A stretch of DNA of 42,349 bases from Oscillospiraceae bacterium (GCA_012729855.1 JAAYCI010000024.1:1-42349); one strand, 5' to 3'. Positions 1 through 8,306 are shown, counted from the stretch's first letter. Notes: a model not told the origin generated them from the sequence alone. Numbers and translations are program-made.

Positions 1-121
1 CGCTCCGAAACAGCGCTGCGGCGCTAGTCAATCGCAAGGCACAAAGCCTTGCTCAATCGTCCGCCTTGATAGACAAAAAATCCCCGGCGGATATATCGCG
101 TGTTTTAAGCGACGCAAGCTA
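1..121. other. Partial intergenic region with small hairpins
   Basis: No gene is visible. Two small inverted repeats are present: GCAAGGC/GCCTTGC around a five-base loop (34-52) and AGCGC/GCGCT near 12-25. The region lies downstream of the reverse-strand IclR gene and is cut by the window edge. It may be part of another intergenic repeat, but no second copy is in the window. Confidence 0.4.
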
Positions 122-880
122 CTAGGCGCCCATATTGCCCAGGCGGGTTTGGATGTCGCGGATGGCGATGGGGCTGGAGATGGTGTGTTTGTCCTGCACA
201 TAGCAGACGAAGGACAGCGCGCCCCGCACAGCGCCGGCCACCCGCAGCGGGAAGCTGATGGTGTAGGTGCCGGCGATGTATTCTTCGTCGTTGATTGCGT
301 AGCCGCGGGCGCGCGTTTGTTCCAGCTCGGCGCGTATTTCCGGCTCGGTGGCCAGTGTTTTGGGCTGGTACTTGATGAGCACGGCGGTTTGGAAGTAGGC
401 GTCCAGTGCTTCGGGCGGCAGGCCGGCCAGCAGCAGGCGGCCGGGCGCCGAGCAGTAGAGGTAGCGCTTGGGGTCGAAAAAAGCCTGGTTCAACGTGATG
501 TTGTAGAGGCGGGTGTCCTTGTGCAGGGTGACCATGTTCTGGCCGAAGAAGGAGGAGATGTGGGTGGTCATATTAAACTGGTGGGCGTAGGTGTACATGA
601 TGTTGAGGTAATGCTCGGTGAGGGGGTGGCGGACCAGCAGGCGGTCGGACAGCAGGAACAGTTGGTCTGTCAGGCCATAGCGGCCGGTGGCCGGGTCTTT
701 TTCCACATAGCCCATGGTTTGCAGGGTGCGCAAAAAGCGGGTGACGCCCGAGACGTGGGCGTCCAGCTTTTCGGCAATTTGAGAAACGGTGAGCTGCCCG
801 CTGCCGCCGGCCAAAAGCTCCAGAATGTGCAGGGTTTTTTCGGCCGATTGTATATTGTATTTATAGTCTGCTTCCGGCAT
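122..880 (-). CDS. IclR-family transcriptional regulator
   Basis: Predicted DNA-binding regulator of 252 residues. The N-terminal 75 residues form a winged helix-turn-helix (TVSQIAEKLDAHVSGVTRFL is the recognition region), and the rest matches the IclR effector-binding domain, with a typical C-terminal part containing EEYIAGTYTISFPL. I chose the ATG at 880 because GGAGGAG lies eight bases upstream; the reading frame is open further upstream but has no such site. The gene is divergent from two tandem amidohydrolase genes, so local control of that pair is the natural guess. IclR proteins often sense small aromatic or organic acids, but the ligand here cannot be read from the sequence. Confidence 0.88.
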   Translation of the reverse strand: MPEADYKYNIQSAEKTLHILELLAGGSGQLTVSQIAEKLDAHVSGVTRFLRTLQTMGYVEKDPATGRYGLTDQLFLLSDRLLVRHPLTEHYLNIMYTYAHQFNMTTHISSFFGQNMVTLHKDTRLYNITLNQAFFDPKRYLYCSAPGRLLLAGLPPEALDAYFQTAVLIKYQPKTLATEPEIRAELEQTRARGYAINDEEYIAGTYTISFPLRVAGAVRGALSFVCYVQDKHTISSPIAIRDIQTRLGNMGA

Positions 881-1011
881 AGGGGCGCTCCTCCGACAGT
901 GGTTTCTTGCCCTTATGCTACCACAGGCTTTGCGCACTCGTCAAACATCTTTGAGTAAAGTGCAGGCACGACTGCGCTATTGTATTGCAAAATAGATAAT
1001 TTTTATATTGC

Positions 1012-1040
1012 TTTACACACAGTTTTTGTTCAAGTATAAT
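1012..1040 (+). promoter_or_regulatory. Sigma-A type promoter of the amidohydrolase pair
   Basis: TTTACA (1012-1017), a 17-base spacer and a perfect TATAAT (1035-1040) lie about 80 bases before the first amidohydrolase start. The AT-rich tract just upstream (about 980-1012) contains two TATTGC direct repeats, a possible but unproven site for the divergent IclR regulator. Confidence 0.75.
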
Positions 1041-1119
1041 ACAGACAATGCCAGGCCGGCAGGTTTACGCAGTGGATGGGACGCCGCGCAAAATGCGCAT
1101 AAAGATGGAGGAGAGCATG

Positions 1120-2016
1120 ATGGTTATTGATTGTCACGCACATTGGTTCAGCCGGGATTTTTCCATGGCGGAGGGCAGCTGGATGCCGTTTATCTCCGAG
1201 CAGGTGAACGGCCAGTTTTACAAAAGCGTGGGGCTGGAGATGACGGACGAAGCCGTGGCCGACGCGCTGCTGGTGCAGGAGGGCAGCGACTTTGTGCGCC
1301 AGATAGCCGACGGCGGCCTGGACAAGCTGGTACTGCTGCCGCTGGACTACTACGACTTTTTTGGCGTGCCCAACTGCGACACCATTGAGATGAACCGCCG
1401 CCACGCCGAGCTGGCCAAGGCGTACCCCGGGCAGATTTACAGCTTTTTTGGCATTGACCCGCGCCGCCCGGATGCCGCCAAACACTTTTACACCGCGGTG
1501 ACCGAGTGGGGCATGAAGGGCCTGAAGCTGTACCCGCCCAGCGGCTTTTTGCCCGATGACGCCGCCTGCCACGACCTGTATAAAATGGCCATTGAGCTGG
1601 ACGTGCCGGTGCTGAGCCACGGCATGGAGCAGATGATGAGCACCAAGGACGAGTGCCACCCCGATAACTTTTTGCCGGTGGTGCAAAAGTTCCCCGATTT
1701 GAAGCTGGTATACGCCCACGCGGGCGGGGTGAACTGGTTCGACCAGGCGGTGGACATGCTGAAAAACTACGAGAATTTCTATGTGGACCTCTCGGGCTGG
1801 CAGATCATGCCGGACGCGTTCATTACCGGGCGGATGGATACGATTATTGAAAAGGTGGGCAGCCTGGACAAGGTGATGTTTGGCAGCGACAACCCGGTGT
1901 TCAATCCCGCCATTCCCACCAAGCAGTGGGTGGACCGGGTGAAGGCCTACCCCTACAGCGACGCTGAGAAAGACGCCTTCCTGGGCGGCGTTGCCGCAAA
2001 ATTGTATAAAATCTAG
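1120..2016 (+). CDS. Amidohydrolase_2-family metal-dependent hydrolase or decarboxylase (first of pair)
   Basis: 298-residue TIM-barrel protein of the amidohydrolase-2 family (the family of ACMSD and gamma-resorcylate decarboxylase). Likely metal ligands are visible: His6-x-His8 in DCHAHW, His167 in LSHG, His200 in YAHAGG and Asp257 in FGSDNP. KGLKLYPP is a typical mid-barrel strand. Two adjacent ATG codons occur at 1117 and 1120; I prefer 1120 because it sits eight bases after GGAGG and aligns with the paralogue's start. The next gene is a tandem paralogue 40 bases downstream. The substrate is unknown; a hydrolase or a non-oxidative decarboxylase acting on a carboxylic acid are both possible. 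Confidence 0.85.
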   Translation: MVIDCHAHWFSRDFSMAEGSWMPFISEQVNGQFYKSVGLEMTDEAVADALLVQEGSDFVRQIADGGLDKLVLLPLDYYDFFGVPNCDTIEMNRRHAELAKAYPGQIYSFFGIDPRRPDAAKHFYTAVTEWGMKGLKLYPPSGFLPDDAACHDLYKMAIELDVPVLSHGMEQMMSTKDECHPDNFLPVVQKFPDLKLVYAHAGGVNWFDQAVDMLKNYENFYVDLSGWQIMPDAFITGRMDTIIEKVGSLDKVMFGSDNPVFNPAIPTKQWVDRVKAYPYSDAEKDAFLGGVAAKLYKI

Positions 2017-2056
2017 CCGCCAATACATAATGTAGAGAAAATAAGGAGGCGTTGTT

Positions 2057-2959
2057 ATGGTTATCGACATGCACACACACTGGTTCAGCGGCGACATGCC
2101 CTTTAGCCCGGCCAAGTGGAAGGAGACCATTAAAGGCACGATGGACATGTACCTGGGCCTGGTGCCGGGCAGCAACTTTACCGAGGAGACCGTGGAGGCC
2201 ACCTGGGCCGACCCCGACGGCAGCCGCCTGATTGCCACCATGGACGCCGACGGCGTGGACGCGGCCGTGGTGCTGCCCATCGACTACGGCATTTTACACG
2301 GCGAGGAGGCGAACATCGACTGGCGGGCGGCCAACAAGAAGCACATTGAGCTGGCCAAGAAGTACCCCGGGCGCATTATTCCCTTTTACGGCATAGACCC
2401 CCGCCGCGAAAACGCCGGCCAAATGTTTGCCGAGGACATGGCCGCCGATGGCTACAAGGGCCTGAAGCTGTACCCGCCCTGCGGGTTCTTCCCCAGCGAC
2501 GAAGCCTGCTGGCCGCTGTATGAGGTGTGCTTGGAGTATGACATCCCGGTGCTGTACCACGGGGCGGACTCCGGCTTTTTCAGCGAAAACGACGGCAGCC
2601 ACCCGGCGCACGTGCGCCGCACGATGGACAAATTCCCCGATTTGAAGGTGGTGTATGCCCACGGCGGGGGGTTCCATTGGTCGGAGGACATGACCCAGAT
2701 GCTGAAGGAATATCCCAATTTTACCACCGATATCTCGGCCTGGGTGCTGCTGCCGGAAGAGGAGTTCCAGCGGCGGATGGACCGTATCAAGGAGGTGGTG
2801 GGCGACTACAAGAAGGTATTTTACGGCACCGACCACCCGGTGTACAACCCCGTGGCCCCCGCGCCGGTGTTTATAGCGCGCATTAAGGGGCTGGGGCTGC
2901 CCAAGGATGTGGAGGCCGGCATTATGGGCGACTACGCCAAGGCGTTTTTGGGGCTTTGA
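2057..2959 (+). CDS. Amidohydrolase_2-family protein (second of pair)
   Basis: 300-residue paralogue of the preceding gene, matching it along the whole length. It keeps the same likely ligands: His6-x-His8 in DMHTHW, His168 in LYHG, His202 in YAHGGG and Asp259 in GTDHP. AAGGAGG precedes the ATG by seven bases. The second-shell sequence differs (LYHGADSG instead of LSHGMEQM), so the two proteins may act on different substrates or on successive steps, or may form a hetero-oligomer. Co-transcription from the 1012 promoter is likely. No dedicated terminator follows directly; a large palindrome begins about 50 bases downstream. Confidence 0.85.
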   Translation: MVIDMHTHWFSGDMPFSPAKWKETIKGTMDMYLGLVPGSNFTEETVEATWADPDGSRLIATMDADGVDAAVVLPIDYGILHGEEANIDWRAANKKHIELAKKYPGRIIPFYGIDPRRENAGQMFAEDMAADGYKGLKLYPPCGFFPSDEACWPLYEVCLEYDIPVLYHGADSGFFSENDGSHPAHVRRTMDKFPDLKVVYAHGGGFHWSEDMTQMLKEYPNFTTDISAWVLLPEEEFQRRMDRIKEVVGDYKKVFYGTDHPVYNPVAPAPVFIARIKGLGLPKDVEAGIMGDYAKAFLGL

Positions 2960-3006
2960 TTCCTCACTGTATATTGTTTTCAGCCCTCCGGCAGCATTTT
3001 GCCGGG

Positions 3007-3143
3007 GGGCTTTGCCCTGGCGGGGCGGTATCCGGCATTCCCTGCGCTGTGCTTCAATGAAAGAAACACCACCCTGCGGTGTTTCTTTCCCATTCCGCTG
3101 CGCTCCGGGGAACACCGGATACCGCCCCGCCAAGGCAAAGCCC
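3007..3143. repeat. Long intergenic palindrome
   Basis: Left arm 3007-3035 and right arm 3115-3143 are reverse complements at 28 of 29 positions. Inside them a second inverted repeat (AAAGAAACACC / GGTGTTTCTTT, about 3060-3081) forms its own hairpin. In RNA this would fold as a branched cruciform-like structure. It could end the amidohydrolase transcripts or be a small palindromic mobile element; no T-run follows. Confidence 0.7.
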
Positions 3144-3195
3144 GTACACACAGACGTTGGTATAGCCTGGCCGTGTTTTATTGTGGCGGTTCTTT

Positions 3196-3224
3196 TTTAC
3201 TTTTTATAAGGCTTATGCTATACT
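3196..3224 (+). promoter_or_regulatory. Promoter for the ddl-murI cluster
   Basis: TTTACT (3196-3201), a 17-base spacer and TATACT (3219-3224). The expected start of transcription is near 3231, so the message would begin inside the strong hairpin 3230-3265 and carry a leader of about 200 bases before ddl. Confidence 0.55.
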
Positions 3225-3229
3225 GGTTC

Positions 3230-3265
3230 AAGCTTAAAAACAGCCTGGGGGCTGTTTTTAAGCTT
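3230..3265 (+). terminator. Terminator-like hairpin in the ddl leader
   Basis: A perfect 16-bp stem: left arm 3230-3245, loop TGGG, right arm 3250-3265. The top of the stem is GC-rich (CAGCC/GGCTG) and the right arm contains TTTTT, as in intrinsic terminators. It sits just downstream of the 3196 promoter and could attenuate it, or end read-through from the amidohydrolase operon. Confidence 0.5.
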
Positions 3266-3431
3266 GCGGCGTTCGCCGCGCAGTTCGCCCAAAGGGCGAA
3301 CTTGAACGCCGTTCGTGCGAATTACCGCGTGATACGCGGCGGGCGGATCGGATTCGCCCGGTTTAAAACCGGACTGGTTTTAAGCTTTATGCGCATGTAA
3401 TGATTGGTCTAACGGAAAGGGTGTGGACGCC

Positions 3432-4508
3432 ATGGCAAAAATGCGGGTGGCGGTTTTGTTCGGGGGCACGTCGGGCGAGCATGAGATCTCCTGCATCAGC
3501 GCGGCGGCGGTGGTGGATAACATGGACCCCGCGCAATATGAGGTATTCAAGCTGGGCATTACCAAAAAGGGGCGCTGGCTGCTGTACCCCGGCGGTACTG
3601 ACCTGATGCGCGGCGGCGGCTGGGATACTTTTGCCGACTGCGTGCCGGCTTTTATATCGCCCGACAGCACCACCCACGGCATTGTGGTGAACCAGGATGC
3701 CGCCTTTGACGTGATAAAGCTGGACATGGTGTTCCCCGTGCTGCATGGCAGCGGCGGCGAGGATGGCACCGTGCAGGGGCTTTTGGAGCTGGCCGGTATT
3801 CCCTATGTGGGCTGCGGGGTGTTTGCCAGCGCCGCCTGCATGGATAAAACCGCCGCCAACCGCCTGTTTGAGGCCGCCGGCCTGCCCCATACGCCCTGGC
3901 TGGCCGCAAGCCGGGCCCACCTGGCCGACTTTGATGCCCTGCTGGCCAATGTTGAAAAGAACCTGGCTTGGCCAGTATTTGTAAAGCCCGCCAACGGCGG
4001 CAGCAGCCTGGGGGTAACCAAGGTGGCCGGCCCCGAGGGCCTGCAAGACGCCGTGATGCTGGCGCTGGCCCACGGCGATACCGTGGTGCTGGAGCAGGGG
4101 GTGGACGGCCACGAGGTGGAGTGCGCCGTGCTGGGCAACGCCGACGCGTTTTCTACGCTGCCGGGGGAGATTATCTCCTGCAACGAGATATACGACTACG
4201 AGGCCAAGTACCAGAGCGGCGACGCCAGCCGGCTGTACCTGCCGGCGCAGCTGCCCGGGGAGAAGCTGGAAGAGGTGCGCGACCTGGCCCTGCGCGCCTA
4301 CCAGGCGCTGGGCTGCGCCGGGCTTTCCCGCGTGGACTTTTTTGTGGAGCACGGCACCGGCCGGGTGCTGCTGAACGAGATAAACACCCTGCCGGGGTTT
4401 ACGCCCATCAGCATGTACCCCAAGCTGATGGAGGCCATGGCGGGCCTGAGCTTTGGCCGGCTGGTGGACAAGCTGATAGAGCTGGCGCTGGAGAGGGCCG
4501 GGCGATGA
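3432..4508 (+). CDS. ddl: D-alanine--D-alanine ligase
   Basis: Cytoplasmic ATP-grasp enzyme of 358 residues that makes the D-Ala-D-Ala dipeptide for peptidoglycan. Family motifs are complete: GGTSGEHEIS at the N terminus, HGSGGEDGTVQG, the GCG..ASA.CMDK region, FVKPANGGSSLGV in the ATP-grasp core, and SRVDFF...LLNEINTLPGFT at the C terminus. The omega-loop segment YDYEAKY carries the tyrosine typical of D-Ala-D-Ala ligases rather than of VanA-type D-lactate ligases. An in-frame GTG at 3423 is possible, but it lies almost on the AAAGG site, so ATG 3432 is preferred. The stop overlaps the murI start by four bases (ATGA), so the two are translationally coupled. Confidence 0.93.
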   Translation: MAKMRVAVLFGGTSGEHEISCISAAAVVDNMDPAQYEVFKLGITKKGRWLLYPGGTDLMRGGGWDTFADCVPAFISPDSTTHGIVVNQDAAFDVIKLDMVFPVLHGSGGEDGTVQGLLELAGIPYVGCGVFASAACMDKTAANRLFEAAGLPHTPWLAASRAHLADFDALLANVEKNLAWPVFVKPANGGSSLGVTKVAGPEGLQDAVMLALAHGDTVVLEQGVDGHEVECAVLGNADAFSTLPGEIISCNEIYDYEAKYQSGDASRLYLPAQLPGEKLEEVRDLALRAYQALGCAGLSRVDFFVEHGTGRVLLNEINTLPGFTPISMYPKLMEAMAGLSFGRLVDKLIELALERAGR

Positions 4509-5341
4509 GCCGCGCGGGCGATGCCAGCCGGCCCATTGGCGTGTTTGACTCCGGCCTTGGGGGGCTTACCGCCGTGAAGGAGCTGCGGGCCATCCTGCCG
4601 GGGGAGGACATTGTTTACTTTGGCGACACCGGGCGGGTGCCCTACGGCAGCCGCGGGCGGGACATCATCATCAGCTATGCCAGGCAGGACATTGCGTTTT
4701 TGCTTGCCAAGGGTGTGAAGATTGTGCTGGCGGCCTGCGGCACGGTGAGCAGCACCCTGCTGCCGGAGGAGGCCACCGGGCTGCCGGTGGAGTACCTGGG
4801 CGTGGTGGCCCCGGCTAGCGCCGCCGCCGCCCGCGCCACCCGCAGTGGGCGGGTGGGGGTGATTGGCACCGAGGCCACGGTGGCCAGCGGCAGCTACCAA
4901 CGGGCGCTGGCGGGCATAGACGCGGGCATTGTGTGCACCACCGCGGCCTGCCCGCTGTTTGTGCCACTGGTGGAGAACGGCCATTTTGCCCCCGGCGACC
5001 GGATGGCCGAGTGGGCCGCCGAGGAGTACCTGGCGCCGGTGAAGGCCGCCGGGGTGGACACCCTGATACTGGGCTGCACCCACTACCCCCTGCTGGCCGG
5101 CACCATTGCCGCGCAGATGGGCCCGGGCGTGACGCTGATAGACAGCGGCCGCGAGGCCGCGCTGGCCCTGAAAGACCGGCTGGAGGCCGCCGGCCTGCTG
5201 GCCCGCACCCGACAATTGGGCAAGGCGGACTACTATGTGAGCGACGAGCCCACGCGGTTCCACCAACTGGCGCAGATATTTATGGGTGGGGCGGACGACG
5301 TGCCGGCCAGGCGCATTGAGATAGAGGACTACCACCTGTGA
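4505..5341 (+). CDS. murI: Glutamate racemase
   Basis: 278-residue enzyme that interconverts L- and D-glutamate, providing D-Glu for peptidoglycan. FDSGLGGL (with the proton-relay Asp), YFGDTGRVPYGSR and the second catalytic cysteine in LGCTHYPLL (about Cys191) are present. The first catalytic motif reads AACGTVSS (about Cys78) instead of the usual ACNTAS: the cysteine is kept, but the Asn after it is Gly. This may be a clade variant rather than a loss of activity. The start codon overlaps the ddl stop. A hairpin (TTTTGGCTTCG / CGAAGCCAAAA, 5364-5392) without a T-run follows. Confidence 0.9.
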   Translation: MSRAGDASRPIGVFDSGLGGLTAVKELRAILPGEDIVYFGDTGRVPYGSRGRDIIISYARQDIAFLLAKGVKIVLAACGTVSSTLLPEEATGLPVEYLGVVAPASAAAARATRSGRVGVIGTEATVASGSYQRALAGIDAGIVCTTAACPLFVPLVENGHFAPGDRMAEWAAEEYLAPVKAAGVDTLILGCTHYPLLAGTIAAQMGPGVTLIDSGREAALALKDRLEAAGLLARTRQLGKADYYVSDEPTRFHQLAQIFMGGADDVPARRIEIEDYHL

Positions 5342-5363
5342 GGGCCGGGCACTTTGGTGCTGC

Positions 5364-5392
5364 TTTTGGCTTCGCCGCAGACGAAGCCAAAA
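5364..5392. other. 11-bp hairpin between murI and the DUF1934 gene
   Basis: Perfect 11-bp inverted repeat with a seven-base loop, 22 bases after the murI stop. No T-run follows on either strand, so it is not a classical terminator. It may stabilise the 3' end of the message or mark a processing site. Confidence 0.5.
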
Positions 5393-5509
5393 CACACCGC
5401 CGCATTGCGAGGGGCCTCAAGGCGCCCGGGCAATGGAGGCCGAAGGCCGACGCGGCGGGAAGGGCGCCCACCGTATCAAAAATTGTTGTTTGGAAAGAGG
5501 GATGAACAG

Positions 5510-5935
5510 GTGAACGAGAATTACCTGATCAACATAGAGGGCACCATGGAGCAGGAGGGCGACATGGACACCGTGCGCCTGATGACCCGGGGCAGCTTTG
5601 TGCAGCACGAGGGCCGGTTTTTCATCAGCTACAGGGAAACCGAGGCCACCGGCTATGAGGGCAACACCACCACGGTGACGGTGGAGGACGCCCACAAGGT
5701 GAGCATGACCCGCACCGGCAACGCCCCCAGCGAGCTGGTGATAGAGCGCGGCAAGCGGCACGTGTGCCACTACGACCACGGCTATGGCGTGCTGAGCCTG
5801 GGCGTGGCCGCCGACGAGATAGAGAACGGGCTGGGGGCGCACGGCGGGAATTTGAGCTTCAGCTACACGCTGGATTCCGGCAACGCGCATCTTTCGCACA
5901 ACCAGGTGAAAATTACCGTACAGGAGGCAACCTGA
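5510..5935 (+). CDS. DUF1934 (YwiB-like) small beta-barrel protein
   Basis: 141-residue cytoplasmic protein of the DUF1934 family, which has a calycin-like beta-barrel fold and no established function. Visible family features are the opening strand YLINIEGTMEQEG, GRFFISYRETEATGYEG, and a late segment GYGVLSLGV followed by LSFSYTLD. The start is GTG at 5510, nine bases after GGAAAGAGG. The stop overlaps the argS start (TGATG). In many Clostridia and Bacilli this gene also lies next to argS, which suggests a link to tRNA charging or simply shared expression. Confidence 0.85.
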   Translation: MNENYLINIEGTMEQEGDMDTVRLMTRGSFVQHEGRFFISYRETEATGYEGNTTTVTVEDAHKVSMTRTGNAPSELVIERGKRHVCHYDHGYGVLSLGVAADEIENGLGAHGGNLSFSYTLDSGNAHLSHNQVKITVQEAT

Positions 5936-7713
5936 TGGCGCTGTATCCCTTTGAAATGACGCATGACCCCGCCGGGATGGCGGCCTTTCTGGACGAAGCG
6001 CGGGCGGTTTATGCCAACCGGGACATGATGGATACCATCAAGCAGGAGGCCCGCGGCGCGCTGGACAGTGCGCTGATGGCCGCGATAGACACCGGCGCCC
6101 TGCCGGCCGGCAAAGACCTGCCGGCCTATGGGGTGGAGACCCCCGCAGACACAAAAAATGGCGATTTGGCGGCAAACCTGTCCCTGGTGAGCGCCAAGGC
6201 CTTTGGCATGCCGCCCCGCAAAATTGCCGAGGCCGTGGCCGCGCACTTCCCCACGGATGGGGCGTTTGCCAAAATAGAGGTGGCCGGGCCGGGCTTTTTG
6301 AACCTGTTTGTGAGCGAGACATGGTTCAGCGGTGTGGTGATGGCCGTGGTGCTGTGCGGGGATAACTACGGCCGTACCAACACCGGGGGCGGCGAACGGG
6401 TGAACGTGGAGTTTGTTTCCGCCAACCCCACCGGGCCCATGCACCTGGGCAACGCCCGGGGCGGCGCGCTGGGCGACTGCCTGGCCGCCGCGCTGGACTG
6501 GGCCGGCTACAGTGTAAGCCGGGAGTTCTATATAAACGACGCGGGCAACCAGATTGCCAAGTTTGCCAAAAGCCTGGCCGTGCGCTACCTGCAGCTGATA
6601 CGCGGCGAGGAGGCCATCCCCTTCCCCGAGGACGGCTACCAGGGCGAGGATATCAGGGAGCGGGCGGCGGCGTTTCGCGCCGAAAACGGCGACGGCCCGG
6701 CCGGGCTGCCCGAGGCCGAGCTGGAAGCAATGCTGGTGGCCTACGCGCTGCCGCGCAATATCCAGGGCCTGAAGGACGATTTGGAGAAGTATCGCATCCA
6801 CTACGACACCTGGTTCTCGGAGCAGAGCCTGCACGACAGCGGCGCGGTGGACGCCGCGGTGAAAAAGCTGGGCGAGCGCGGGGCCACCTACGAAAAGGAC
6901 GGCGCCATATGGTACCGCGCCACCGAATTTGACGGCGGCGAAAAGGACGAGGTGCTGGTGCGAGCCAATGGCGTGCCCACCTACTTTGCGGCCGACATTG
7001 CCTACCACGCCGACAAGTTTGCCCGGGGGTTCACCACCCTCATCGACATTTGGGGCGCCGACCACCACGGCCACGTGGCCCGCATGAAGGGCGCCATGGA
7101 CGCCATTGGCCTGGACGGCAGCAAACTGGATATTGTGCTGATGCAGTTTGTGAAGCTGATGCGCGGGGGCGAGCCCGTACGGATGAGCAAGCGTACCGGC
7201 AAGGCCATCACGCTGACCGACCTTTTGGACGAGGTGCCGATAGACAGCGCGCGGTTTTTCTTCAACCTGCGGGAGCCGGGCAGCACCATCGACTTTGACC
7301 TGGACCTGGCCGTGGCCGAGGACAGCGCCAACCCGGTGTACTACGTGCAGTACGCCCACGCGCGCATTTGCAGCATTTTGCGCACCTTGGCCGAAGAAGG
7401 CGAAAGCCTGGACGAGATGACGGCCTTTGGCAACCTGCACCTGCTGACGACCGACGAAGAGCGGGCGCTGATACGGCAGCTGGCGGCCTTTCCCGGCATG
7501 ATAGCCGCCGCCGCGCAGGCGCGCGACCCCGCCCGCATTACCCGCTGGCTGGTGGAGCTGGCCACGGTGTTCCACAAGTTTTACACCGCCTGCCGCATAA
7601 AGGGCGAGGCGCGGGAACTGCTGCAGGCCCGCCTGGCGCTGGCCGTGGCCGCGCGCACAGCGCTGGCCAACGGCCTGGGCATGCTGAAGGTTAGCGCGCC
7701 TGAACGTATGTAA
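5935..7713 (+). CDS. argS: Arginyl-tRNA synthetase
   Basis: Class I aminoacyl-tRNA synthetase of 592 residues that charges tRNA-Arg. The HIGH-type motif reads HLGN in ANPTGPMHLGNARGG (about residues 170-173) and the KMSKS equivalent reads MSKRTG (about residue 417). The N-terminal Add-1 tRNA-binding domain and the C-terminal anticodon-binding helices (HKFYTACRI) are present. AGGAGG lies seven bases before the ATG, which overlaps the DUF1934 stop. The N terminus runs about 30 residues longer than in many homologues, and a downstream start is possible. No T-box leader is visible upstream. Confidence 0.95.
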   Translation: MALYPFEMTHDPAGMAAFLDEARAVYANRDMMDTIKQEARGALDSALMAAIDTGALPAGKDLPAYGVETPADTKNGDLAANLSLVSAKAFGMPPRKIAEAVAAHFPTDGAFAKIEVAGPGFLNLFVSETWFSGVVMAVVLCGDNYGRTNTGGGERVNVEFVSANPTGPMHLGNARGGALGDCLAAALDWAGYSVSREFYINDAGNQIAKFAKSLAVRYLQLIRGEEAIPFPEDGYQGEDIRERAAAFRAENGDGPAGLPEAELEAMLVAYALPRNIQGLKDDLEKYRIHYDTWFSEQSLHDSGAVDAAVKKLGERGATYEKDGAIWYRATEFDGGEKDEVLVRANGVPTYFAADIAYHADKFARGFTTLIDIWGADHHGHVARMKGAMDAIGLDGSKLDIVLMQFVKLMRGGEPVRMSKRTGKAITLTDLLDEVPIDSARFFFNLREPGSTIDFDLDLAVAEDSANPVYYVQYAHARICSILRTLAEEGESLDEMTAFGNLHLLTTDEERALIRQLAAFPGMIAAAAQARDPARITRWLVELATVFHKFYTACRIKGEARELLQARLALAVAARTALANGLGMLKVSAPERM

Positions 7714-7773
7714 ATAAGCAACCGATTTCGCTGTTATTGAGTTTGTGCTGATGAGCAGATTACGGGCGAGACC

Positions 7774-7799
7774 TTACTTTCTTATGGCTAAGAAAGTAA
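7774..7799 (+). terminator. Possible terminator of the argS operon
   Basis: An 11-bp AT-rich inverted repeat with a four-base loop about 60 bases after the argS stop. There is no T-run, so its role as a terminator is uncertain. Confidence 0.3.
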
Positions 7800-8054
7800 C
7801 AAAGAAGTCCCGGGGTACCCATTACATCGCTTCCCGGCGCCTGGCGGCACCGCTTACCGTGTATGGGCTCGGCAGTTTGGCTGCGCCAAGCCTGCCTCGG
7901 CCCTTCGGGCCCGGCATTGCGAGACCCCCAGACCCCCTGTCGCCAGAGGTCGGCTACGCCTACACGCGCGAAACAGTACTTGGCAACATTCTCGAGTGCT
8001 TAACGGCTCCGCGATTCAAATAAGGATCAAGGTCAAGACCGGACAAAATAATAA

Positions 8055-8223
8055 GCTGCTGCCCTTGGCCGACGGGGGTGGCTGTTCGGTGGCGGTACTG
8101 CAATAGCCGGCACATGCTACTACCCTTGGCGGGCAACGTAAGTGTGCCGTGCTATTTACCCGAACGTGGCGACTATTGCAGTGCCGGTGCCGAGCGGCCG
8201 CACTCACCGGCCAACGCAGCAGG
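8055..8223. repeat. Compound palindrome of about 170 bases
   Basis: Nested inverted repeats pair the two halves: GCTGCTGCC with the GCAGCAGG end, TTGGCC (8065-8070) with GGCCAA (8209-8214), CTGCAATAG (about 8098-8106) with CTATTGCAG (about 8173-8181), and GGCACA with TGTGCC in the centre. The mismatches lie between the paired blocks. It resembles a decayed palindromic element or a structured RNA. Confidence 0.5.
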
Positions 8224-8306
8224 CTTTGTGGTTATGGCTCATCGACCAATATTAGGCACCCAGCGCCTGCTTTTGTATTCGCACCGAGTATGGGTTATAC
8301 GCCTCA

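Larger units (their letters stand above)
2960..3431. other. Gene-free region with a long palindrome, a promoter and a hairpin-rich leader
   Basis: 472 bases without a convincing gene. From left to right it holds a 137-base palindrome (3007-3143), a promoter (3196-3224), a perfect 16-bp hairpin right after the promoter (3230-3265), and further small hairpins up to about 3390. Short open frames here are low-complexity readings of the palindromes. Confidence 0.7.

Noticed and set aside
3423-3431. GTG at 3423 as the ddl start
   Set aside because: It lies within about two bases of the AAAGG site, too close for initiation; ATG 3432 is better spaced.
5342-5509. Possible regulatory RNA or T-box before argS
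   Set aside because: Only one hairpin without a T-run is seen, no T-box sequence motif is present, and the DUF1934 gene lies between it and argS.
5863-7575. Long open frame on the reverse strand opposite argS
   Set aside because: It is an antisense shadow of argS caused by high GC at third codon positions. Its product is rich in Gly, His, Val and Gln with no recognisable domain.
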